From Hyposmocoma kahamanoa (lineage: Eukaryota > Arthropoda > Insecta > Lepidoptera > Cosmopterigidae), in NCBI RefSeq assembly GCF_003589595.1, contig NW_020655740.1, positions 239,413 through 303,412 on the forward strand: a DNA stretch of 64,000 nucleotides, given 5' to 3'. The position numbers and the translations under genes are program-made. Every line of letters begins with the position of its first letter. Position 1 is the first letter of the stretch. This document shows positions 55,725-64,000 of the stretch, piece after piece. The notes beneath the pieces were generated by a model. It was not told where the DNA came from. It worked only from the letters and a program-made list of their open reading frames with translations, and ran no database searches.

Positions 55725-56165
55725 GCCCGGAACGTGTTGTCTAATTTGCCGAAGGCATATCACATACAAAGGAAATATCAAATTGAAATCAGTTCAACCA
55801 ACTTCTGCCAGCTTGAGACGGACGACGCTTAATTTATTAGCACAAATGACATCTTATTGTGCACTCAATCATGCAAATTGTATGCAATGAACTCAGGGCG
55901 GCAAATAACAGGCCCAACGGCAACCCGTCTGGCAAATAGGATGTCGCCGATCATCCTATAATGTTTGAATGCACTTCACGAGGGACGCAGCATGAGAAAA
56001 TCTGTGCAAGTCAATGCAATTGTCAGTTCAATGGCCGTTAGCGAGCGGGTTATTATGATTGTCACGAGAGGATTTCGATACTTATCTTAACGTCCTGTTG
56101 CTGTCAAAGTCTGCCTGTTGGAACGTTTGCTTTGAATAATATTGTGTCACTGAATAAAGGATCGG
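55725..56165. other. Unassigned
   Basis: Nothing recognisable. Confidence 0.3.
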
Positions 56166-56169
56166 GTAG

Positions 56170-56500
56170 CTTTTTAACGGACTTCAAAAGAAGGACAAGG
56201 CTATACGTTCGGCCGTATGTGCGTTTTCCGATTTCTCCGTCAATTGTGTACCGATATTGAACATTCTTTTTTTGTTTCAATGGGTGCGATCTCGTGGTGG
56301 TTTGGTGACAATGGCATGTCACCAAGCCAAAATCTGATGAGGGCAAATCGAGAAAAATCCTCAAACTTTATAGGCATGTCAGTGTACTTACCGATTTCTC
56401 CATTAATTGTGGACCGATTTTGAAAATTATTTTTTTGTAACAGTTTATATTTCTGATATTTCTGAAAAACTCGGCTTGTGTTTCTAGCACTTTTCAAGTC
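56170..56500 (+). repeat. Repeat G copy
   Basis: GGACTTCAAAAGAAGGACAA, TAGGCATGTCAGTGTACTTA and TTAATTGTGGACCGATTTTG. It corresponds to 24480-24760 reversed. Confidence 0.5.
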
Positions 56501-56524
56501 GGTCCTCGATGGTTGTAACATTTC

Positions 56525-57250
56525 ATTACTAAACTTCTTGCGTTGCCAACATATTATTATCGTTTAGATCACACGTATTACCAAACAAATGTTATTTCCA
56601 AGCTTTACGTGTACGATCCATGGTGAGAAACAAATAAAAATCAAATAACACGTACTCGTGATCACTTCACTTCAATACAACTGAATGAATAAAACCTACT
56701 TAAAAACCATTGAATTGTACCGCTCTTCAAGAAAAACAACGTCTACTCTCTGTTAATTTGTTTACAAAAATGTTCGTTACTTAGTGTCTGGCTTTATTTT
56801 GACACAAAACTTTAACAAAAAACAAAGTTTATTTTAGTGTTTAAATATATCGCACTGCTAATACAATAGGGTATTAACTCAAAAAGTGAATTTATTCAGA
56901 ATAGCTGAAAAACTAATTACTCAGATCCCGTGAAAGATTATTATAATTTATGTATAAATTAAATTTTAATGGCTAAATGGCTAAACAACTCCTATTTGCC
57001 AATTAGAAGTATATTTGAAAGTAAAAGTAAAAAATATTTCATATTTTTGAGTAAGTACTGCTTTATCCAGAACTAGCTCACAAAATGTTTGTCTCATTCT
57101 GGGTTAAGTAGATATAATTTCGTGGTTTATTACAATATTCTAATGACAATTTTATGACGTGTAGAGAAAGAAATTTTAAGTTGAGAAATGGTATAATCTT
57201 GAATTTCACGTATTTTGAGTTACAACACTATTGTAATGGCAGTGAGATAT
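56525..57250. other. Unassigned AT-rich DNA
   Basis: Nothing recognisable. Confidence 0.3.
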
Positions 57251-57254
57251 GTTT

Positions 57255-57512
57255 TTTTATAATATCAAGTGACGGGACGAACAAGCGACACGCCTACCCA
57301 TAACAGTTGCAGTGGCACTCAGAGCCATAAATCGCACCCGTCACACCGAGACAAAAGTTAACAAGTCCCATGTGCCTGTAATTTCACCACCACCCTTATC
57401 CTTTCAAACAGGAACACAGCAATGCTCACATTATTGCTTGGCTGCAGAAATAGGTGAGGTGGCGGCACTTCCCTGGACGAACTCTTCAACAAGGAGCCTC
57501 TACTGCTATTAA
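57255..57512 (-). repeat. Repeat C, nearly complete copy
   Basis: CAAGTGACGGGACGAACAAG at the left to TCCCTGGACGAACTCTTCAA and GGAGCCTCTACTGCTATTAA. Confidence 0.8.
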
Positions 57513-57599
57513 ATTTGTTTTGAGAAGACTTCCGTATACGTTTTAATTAAAGTGTTGAAGACGGTTCTTTTTTATAAAATTTTACAAACAAACATTTTG

Positions 57600-57915
57600 A
57601 AACAACTTAAATGTAAAGATTTATGTGCAATACGTATATATAAGTGGTGTGTGATGTGAAGAGTGTAAAAATAATATTTGTGTAAGTGTTTTAAGTGACG
57701 CGTAAGTTTGTTTCACTTGAAGTGTACAAGAGAGGTACATTGAGTTCCTCATTGGCAACATAAGTGTGAGGTTGCAACGACTGGGAGACCATTTGTTTGT
57801 GTGTACCTTTGTTGTAAGTTTCAGGGAGGGGAACATTGTTAGGGAGGCATTTTATCTTGTTATAAAGGCAATTTCCGAGGAAACAGAAATGTCTGCGCGT
57901 TTCACTACAGTTTCC
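57600..57915 (-). mobile_element. CR1/Zenon-like LINE C-terminal fragment
   Basis: The minus strand reads CFLGNCLYNKIKCLPNNVPL then THKQMVSQSL, the end of the protein that starts in the 53555 fragment of the same group. Confidence 0.55.
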
Positions 57916-58059
57916 TTTATTCGTCGCATTGCTAAGGTTGCTAAGAAGCCGCAAGAGAGCTACGACGCTACAGACGGATCCAAACCTTTCAACCACATAA
58001 CTCCTCCCTTTCGAGGGTTGGTTTAATAATCAATAGACTGAATTAGAAGTAACAATGTT

Positions 58060-58240
58060 TTTTAACCGCCTTCCTAAAAGGAAGAGGTCCTAAAATGGAC
58101 TATTATCCCTACATTTGTGAACCGATTTGTGAAGGGGGCACCTCCGTAGTGGTGCTATTCAAATTTGAAGGAAATATTCCACCTCGGAGGTAAATTAGGC
58201 GATGAACCCGATTTTTTTTTAATTGCGATACAAAAACAAA
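58060..58240 (+). repeat. Repeat A-like divergent copy
   Basis: TTTAACCGCCTTCCTAAAAG, GTGAACCGATTTGTGAAGGG and AAATATTCCACCTCGGAGG. Confidence 0.55.
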
Positions 58241-58282
58241 AATGTTTTAAGGGAATATTTTTTTTACTAAATATTTTGAAAA

Positions 58283-58575
58283 TCAGAATCAAAACAATCA
58301 TTATTTCATAGGTTTTTATTTAGCATTATTACACTTGAAGTCGTCACACTAATTAAATTCCCCTAAGAAAAATGAGCAAGAAACTCTAGGGGTTCCTCTT
58401 TGTAAATGACATTTGTACACATTTACAATATTTTTTTTGTTTTCAATCATCTGAGATCGATATGGAGGTATCCCTAAGCTAAACCGGTTACTACCACGGA
58501 TTTTTGTCACCCAAGTAAGCAGACTTTGTATAGTAATCTTTAGTGTAAACTTTTTCTTTCACTATAGTTTGAAAC
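58283..58575 (-). mobile_element. CR1-like LINE 3' UTR
   Basis: ATTCCCCTAAGAAAAATGAG, AACTCTAGGGGTTCCTCTTT and GGTTACTACCACGGATTTTT. Confidence 0.7.
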
Positions 58576-58862
58576 CTCGACGAGGACGTTGTCACGGTGA
58601 AACAGTCGCTCGCGGCGTGCCGTACTTCTGTCGCTTATTATTCACCCAGTGAACACTTCTGACAAACATTTGGTAGTAATACGTATACCATTCGTTAATA
58701 AGGCCACTTTGATTTTGTAAAGAAATTGACACTAGATATTCAGTCAAAAAAACGCGATCACAATCTTCTCTGAGCTTCTCGATCACTTAATTTTGGTAGG
58801 CGTTGGTTACAAATCCAAGATTTGTCAGGAGATCTTCTGTTATAGACCGACGACAACTATTG

Positions 58863-58996
58863 TACTGATAATTAACAAAAATCTAGTGTGTTGAGAAATT
58901 TGTTCTATTTTAATCACGCATGGCAGAAATCTGTATAAGGCATGATTGTAACAGAACAAATTTCAAAAAGCAGTACATTTTTTGTTAATTATCAGT
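58863..58996. mobile_element. Foldback element of about 135 bp
   Basis: Arms TACTGATAATTAACAAAAAT and its complement lie at the two ends. Pairing continues through GAAATTTGTTCTA and ATTTTAATCACGC with small gaps. The loop is about 20 bp. Confidence 0.7.
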
Positions 58997-59274
58997 AGAA
59001 CAGTAGACGTTGCGCATCGGCTTAAAACAGTATTAGATTTACTAATAAATCAGTAGATTAACTAGCAACACTGACTAAACTATTATCCTCACGCGAAGAT
59101 GCTCGTGTGGAATATCATGAACACTTCCTGCAATATGTGCTGAATCTCTTCATATAAGTTATCAGCCAAATTCTATTCAATTAAAATTTTCACAGCTAGC
59201 TCGTTTCTTTCCGTAACAGCCGTCAATGGGTGATCGCTTCTTTCTTTATCCCTCAAAGTTAGTTACACTTAGAA

Positions 59275-59420
59275 ATCACAGCAGCAGAGCAGTAAAGATT
59301 TTTAAAGCCTTTTTGAGAGCATACTACGCTTATACGTAGACATGGCTGTCTTACGGTGTAATTTTATGGGGTAATGTACATATTTCAGTGGAATACAAAC
59401 GATTGTTCACAGTAATGTCA
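59275..59420 (+). mobile_element. LINE RT C-terminal scrap
   Basis: Reads LSYGVILWGN then YKRLFTVMSQ, the conserved YGxxxWGN block of CR1/jockey-group LINEs. Confidence 0.6.
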
Positions 59421-59424
59421 CAAC

Positions 59425-59700
59425 ACATAGTAGTAAAACTCCTTGTGAAATTTCGTCCAGGGCATTACTGACACCATTAATCTGTAATGTGAGCGATCCA
59501 GTTTTTAGAAGTTGAAATTACAAGCACATAGTAGCAGTAGAAGTACTTGTAAAAGAGGTTGTCCAGAGTCGTATTGCCACCTTACTTATTTGTACCCCCA
59601 AAGCAGTAATGTGAGCAATACTGCGTTCCGGTTAAATTACAGGCACATGGTATTTGAGGTGACGGACGCCGTGGCAGTGCTCCTCAGGGAGTCTGCCACA
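59425..59700 (+). repeat. Two repeat C 5' portions in tandem
   Basis: The family start appears twice: at 59430 (GTAAAACTCCTTGTGAAATT) and 59530 (GCAGTAGAAGTACTTGTAAA). Only the second runs on to GACGGACGCCGTGGCAGTG. Confidence 0.65.
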
Positions 59701-59704
59701 ACCT

Positions 59705-60470
59705 TTCCAAAAACAATCTTATTTCAATGTAAGCTTAACGTAAGCTTATTATAATATTACTTATATTTGTACCATGATAAACCTGTTAACCAATTAATGT
59801 ATTATTGCTAAGGTGATTGAAGGAACGAATAATTTCCCTATATTGTCTATTCCTTAATAAAATAGGAAATATAGGAATACCTTCTCTCTTTTTTTGATAT
59901 TCCCTATCGCCATATCGTAGTAAAATGTTTAAGTGCTTAATGTCATTTACATTCAGAGAATTTTAATTGTTAAAAAAGAAAAATATGTAATAATAAAATC
60001 TATTGAAATTACGCTGTTTTTAATTATTTTTCCGCATTTTCATGAACATAAATAAATAAAACAAACTAAGTGTTGAAAGTGACGTTGTGAATTCGGAATT
60101 ATAGTCTAGTGTCAAGTGTTAGTGTCGCCAAAGAGCATATAGATGTCGCTGTCATAATGTTACGAAACAAACATTGCGTATTTTTATTTAACGATATACG
60201 ATTTCCTACGTACTATTAAATAAAAAAAATAAAAAAAATATTGAAGAGATTTATGTAAATAAATAAGTTCAACTTAACTTTTAACCATTACTAATCAATA
60301 TTTAAACAATAAATTGGAAAATAATATTGTCTCCACTGCGTCAGAGGAACTGTTAAAGTCGCGTCATAGTACGAATTGATTGAATAAAACATCATAGTTT
60401 TAACATTATAATATGCTTACTCTAAGCGCGTCGTGGTACGAAAAGTCAATCTAAGGTTAAAGTAATATTG
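59705..60470. other. Unassigned AT-rich DNA
   Basis: Nothing recognisable. Confidence 0.3.
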
Positions 60471-60479
60471 TTTGAAGAG

Positions 60480-60592
60480 GTTGTGGTAGGCCCCCAGATC
60501 TTTACAATTTAAAGGTGGTAAGTGACAGGCTTGTCGCTTACCACCAGGCCCACGACTTGTTCGTTCTCGCGACTTGACTGGGTATCATAAAA
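60480..60592 (+). repeat. Repeat C, 3' part
   Basis: AGATCTTTACAATTTAAAGG and CCACCAGGCCCACGACTTGT. Confidence 0.65.
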
Positions 60593-60715
60593 AACACTTG
60601 GAATTAGTCAATTCTCAGAGTTACGAGTATGTGAGTATATATTGACTTGTGCATGTCGTCATTTGATTGATGATCATAAGAAAAATTGTCCTCGCCTAAA
60701 ATTAAAAACAAATTA

Positions 60716-60840
60716 GCATCGAGTATATAACCAGAATTGAGACGAAATAAGGCCCACCCATCCCTAGCAAATCATCAGGCAAATAGGCCTTATACCACTT
60801 TTAAATATCAACTCTCGCTTGCGCTGAAATAATAAAATAT
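60716..60840 (+). mobile_element. Repeat E fragment (left end)
   Basis: CATCGAGTATATAACCAGAA, GAGACGAAATAAGGCC and AAATATCAACTCTCGCTTGC match 15250-15360. Confidence 0.65.
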
Positions 60841-60844
60841 GTTT

Positions 60845-61848
60845 TCTATTACCGTCCATTTATCTTATATTATATTTATCCAATTATCACAATTTGTTAC
60901 AAAGCAACATAACCAATAGAATAACGTCAAAGACTCGTACGATTATATTGTGTTCTCGATTTCTTAACATGAACTTGATATACTGTGTTTTGTTCTGCTA
61001 CTGTAACGTGGTTGTTCTTTTGTTCTGAGGGTACTGAACTAAGTTCGAACAAACAACGAACCAATTGAAACCAATCTCGTCCTATTAAAGTTGCATTTGC
61101 AACAATAAGTCAGAAAATTGTATTCTCAACAAAGACGCAAGTATCATTATTACAAACAAGATCCTTCAGAACCGTTCCTAATTAGATCCGAGTTGTGTTT
61201 TGCACTGGATATTGCATTATCCGTGTTTTTCAAGTGCTGGATACTCATTAGTGATGGGCAATACACAATTGTATTGCAAGAATAGCAACTTTGACTAACA
61301 AGTACCCTTTTGTTAAGGAAGAACCATGGAAGAATAAACAAAATGGAAGTGACTTAAGTCTTGATTGTTATCAGAACCTTCGTTGCTAAAATTCACACTA
61401 TCATAATTTTAAACACTGACAGCTTGGTAATGACTGAAGGAACTAATTCTGGACTGTTAATATAATTTAAACTTTACTCTATTGGAATATCGTTGAAAGT
61501 TCAACACCTATTATTGCAAACCAAGCGCGAAATGTAGTCAAGTTTTTTATGCTTTCGCTAAAATCGTAAAATATCAAGATTATTTGTTTTTGTAATTTCA
61601 TGATTCAATGATTCTTTTCGTAAGTTTCTTTTTACTATGGAATAATTTATTTTGCATGCAGTGTCGGTCTATAACAGATTGTGCACTTAGTTTTAAGTTT
61701 TTTACATGTAAGTTTTCTGATTTATTTATTGGTGTAACAATTGTTGACTGACCAAATAAATAATAAAAAACACGTCATTTTGTATTTATACTCAAATTTC
61801 AATGAAAGTGCAGCTATCTAACAGTCAATAGCTGAACAACGACGAACG
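60845..61848. other. Unassigned AT-rich DNA
   Basis: Nothing recognisable. Confidence 0.3.
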
Positions 61849-61851
61849 ATA

Positions 61852-62150
61852 TAGGCTCAACTCACACTAGCGCAGAATCGAAGCGTCGCGTCGCGTCCTG
61901 TTATTCAAGTACGTCGCATCGCGACGCTGGTCGTCGCTCGCATTAGCGCCCCCGGATCACAGTGTGGTCGGCGTCAGACGCGTCACTACGCGTAACGCAC
62001 AGCGACGCTCGAAACAGCTCGACTTTAACCAAGCTTAACTGCATAACACAAATTTGTACCATAATATTGGGAAAATAGAGATGAATATGCTATAGGCGAA
62101 AAACATGACGCGTCGCGACGTTTCGACTCTGAGTGTGTGAGTTGAACCTA
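61852..62150. mobile_element. CpG-rich TIR element
   Basis: Ends TAGGCTCAACTCACACTAGC and TGTGTGAGTTGAACCTA are inverted. The repeat continues inward to GAATCGAAGCGTCGCG and CGCGACGTTTCGACTC. The interior is packed with GTCGC and GCGACG words. TA borders both ends. No coding frame. Confidence 0.7.
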
Positions 62151-62345
62151 ACGCCTACAAGTAGCGTGGAAAATTTTATTCAAGATGTTTATTTAGTTTT
62201 CCAAAAAAGAAGCGACCATATTGCAGCCGTATAAGGCTTACTTTCGTTTCTTATAACAAGAAATCTATTACGATAAACAGATAGTTTAAAATTTATCAAA
62301 ATTAAATAAGATAAGATGTAAATTTTGTAATGTTTATTATTTATC

Positions 62346-62530
62346 ATCAGAGTTCACGCACCCAATGCCGGTTATAAGCCTCCCCTTGAGCATGCCAACT
62401 CTCCCGGTCTTGTGCAGCTCGCATCCTGCCGCTGCCGGCCACCTTTCTTTGGTCGTCCGGTCAGAACGTCCTACACTGCATTTCCCTTGACGCGGTGGCC
62501 ATTACAGAACAAGTCTGCTCCATCGGCGAT
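62346..62530 (-). mobile_element. LINE polyprotein C-terminal fragment, degenerate
   Basis: Reversed GGCTTATAACCGGCATTGGG and GGTCGTCCGGTCAGAACG correspond to the GRP block and the QQW end of the 9176 family, with frameshifts. Confidence 0.45.
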
Positions 62531-62554
62531 CTCCTGCAGACATCCGGCTCACTG

Positions 62555-62713
62555 TTTTAAGCTTACTGATGGCCACTGAGGAGGTATCCTCTTTCCAACA
62601 AAAAAGGAGTCATGAAAATCGGTGGACAAATACCTACCGGAGTTATCGCGTAACATACATACAAAAAAATAAAAAATAAATAAACATATAGTCGAATTGA
62701 GAACCTCCTCCGA
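62555..62713 (-). repeat. Repeat A, left part
   Basis: GGAGTTATCGCGTAACATAC and TCGAATTGAGAACCTCCTCC. Confidence 0.75.
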
Positions 62714-62896
62714 CATATATCGACAAGTGCCCAATGGTGACTGACGGAGCAGCAGGCTTTAAACCGCTCGGCAATTTGTAAACTTTGGGAAAAATGTGAA
62801 ATTAATAACTATAGGGTTTCAGTTGACAACCAAAATTTAACAGATTCTCTATAGTAAATACTTAAAAAGAAATATCTCCATATAAAAATTATGTAC

Positions 62897-63292
62897 ATAA
62901 TCTCAGTACAGAGTACTAAAAAAACCGACCTCAAAAGTACGTGGAATTACGTCTATTTGCTAAGTTTTATTGAAATATCCCCTAGTTCGCCACTATACAG
63001 GACTTGATACTGGAGATAATAAAAATAGGTTCTCACTACTCAAAGTATATTGAGAGAAAAACGCCTTGAATTGGAGAAATAGCAAAATCAACCATTAAAG
63101 TAATTGCTCCTAAATTAAAGTTAGGCGCTATTTATAAAAAGGAACCTTCATGCGCGAACGGCCACCCTTCGAGGTGGATGATTTTCTTCAAAATGAAATG
63201 GGACCACTATGGAAGTATCCCCTTTCCAACAAAAAAGAATCATGAAAATCGGTTCACAAATACCGGAGTTATCGCGTAACATACATACACAT
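62897..63292 (-). mobile_element. Repeat A, right-hand majority
   Basis: ATAATCTCAGTACAGAGTAC to GAGTTATCGCGTAACATACA. The first 50 bp of the unit are missing, and they resemble what is left at 62680-62713. Confidence 0.8.
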
Positions 63293-63413
63293 AACATAAT
63301 TATTGTACCATTATAACTCACAATGTAATATCAAACCAAAATGTAAACCAAATAAATTTAAAAAAAGAAGGCGGTACTCGTGGTTGGCGGCAGCCTCTAA
63401 AGTCAGAATTGCC

Positions 63414-63492
63414 ATGATGTTGTTACTAGTACTTATTTGGTCTGTGATATTGTCCTTCCCACCTGTAGGAGAGGAACCCCTAGAAGAAGGAG
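63414..63492 (+). CDS. Putative signal-peptide exon of a secreted protein
   Basis: ATG at 63414 (context AATTGCCATGATG) opens MMLLLVLIWSVILSFPPVG then EEPLEEG, a clear hydrophobic signal sequence followed by acidic residues. A GGAG|GTACGT donor closes it after 79 coding bases, phase 1. Without splicing the frame would run on about 9 codons to a stop at 63519-63521. The frame is also open upstream (RRRYSWLAAASKVRIA), so the true start could be earlier. The next exon is not in the window. The protein is not identified. Plausible but unproven. Confidence 0.35.
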
Positions 63493-63574
63493 GTACGTCA
63501 TTTGTGAATGTTTCTTGTTAATGTCGAAGAAAAACCTTTACGAGTCAAGAATGCGAGAGTGCAAGTCATAAAAA

Positions 63575-63670
63575 GTTCGCACTTGGAAAACGTCTGGAAT
63601 ATCCAACCTGCATTGGGTCGTCTGTACCTACAGCAGGAGACCGTGCCCAGCAGTAATAATGCTTTGTTGA
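63575..63670 (+). mobile_element. LINE 3' scrap
   Basis: CTGTACCTACAGCAGGAGAC and CGTGCCCAGCAGTAATAATG recall the QQW end block of the 9176 family. Confidence 0.4.
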
Positions 63671-63704
63671 TGATGACAAGAACATAGTCGTTCCTCCGTC
63701 GGTC

Positions 63705-63945
63705 TGGAACACTCCATCCTTATGTAGTTAATATACCACCCATTCGCACTAAGCGCTTTGCTTCCTCCTTTCCGATGCGTACGGCAAAGAAATGGCACAC
63801 CCTACCAATCTGTGTTTCCCGAAAAGTACCATTTGGGGCTATTGAAGGCTACAGGGAATAGGCATTTTTAGGCAAATCGTCGGTCACATCATCGCTTAAC
63901 ATCAGGTGAGATTGTGGCCAAGCGTGTGTCTATTATTTGTAATTT
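63705..63945 (+). mobile_element. Jockey/L2-like LINE C-terminus and 3' end
   Basis: The frame reads YVVNIPPIRTKRFASSFPMR then TAKKWHTLP and AIEGYRE before a stop. This is the typical closing block (RTxRFxxSFxxRTAKxWNxLP). CATCAGGTGAGATTGTGGCC follows, the usual 3' UTR start in this group. Confidence 0.75.
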
Positions 63946-64000
63946 TTTTTATCACATGTCAGCGGCCACTTTTCTTGAAGCCACTTGTCATTGTAATTCC

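Overview
This window looks like non-coding, repeat-saturated DNA from an insect, most likely a moth or butterfly. The reasons are the AT-rich base composition, the absence of long open reading frames, and the transposon content. That content includes jockey-, CR1-, RTE- and R4/Dong-like LINE tails, mariners, two tRNA-headed SINE families, and abundant dispersed repeats of a kind I associate with Lepidoptera. The order is my inference, since no host gene here identifies it. No prokaryotic gene, rRNA, functional tRNA gene or CRISPR array was seen.

The recurring families, named here for convenience, are as follows. Repeat A is about 450 bp, has inverted ends (AACCGACTTCAAAA) and occurs in full, partial and divergent copies. 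Repeat C is about 300 bp, running from a GTAGAGCTCCTTGTGAAAGA-like start to a CGTCCCGTCAC-like end, with about twenty copies on both strands. SINE-1 has a tRNA-like head with box B GGTTCGATTCC and an (ATT)n tail. SINE-2 has box B GGTTCGAATCC and a tail ending TTCGATCTTT. Repeat D occurs twice, and its left copy lies next to a THAP-like mini-exon. Repeat E and repeat G are smaller families.

Layout: 0-10 kb holds a CR1/jockey-like LINE end, a foldback element, repeat A, a mariner deletion derivative, an R4/Dong-like LINE tail inside (ATT)n, and an RTE-like tail. 10-20 kb holds SINE-1, repeats A, C, D and E, the THAP-like exon and a possible Cys-rich terminal exon. 20-24 kb is the most informative stretch. 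It has a decayed tandem array with a precisely inserted 8-bp-TSD MITE, a near-perfect hairpin, a TTAA-flanked element nested in a LINE, and a plausible signal-peptide exon on the minus strand. 24-46 kb is nested LINE, SINE, A and C debris with two foldback copies carrying a GAAAC core and a 10-bp minisatellite. 46-52 kb holds a full-length dead mariner, SINE-1 nested in repeat C, an LTR, and the second copy of the 8-bp-TSD MITE. 52-64 kb is LINE, A, C and D debris, a CpG-rich TIR element, a second signal-peptide-like exon on the plus strand and a final jockey-like LINE tail.

The only host-gene candidates are isolated exons (23.4 kb minus, 63.4 kb plus, and weaker ones at 14.1 and 34.8 kb). 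They do not join into a gene model inside the window, so it probably lies in long introns or intergenic DNA.
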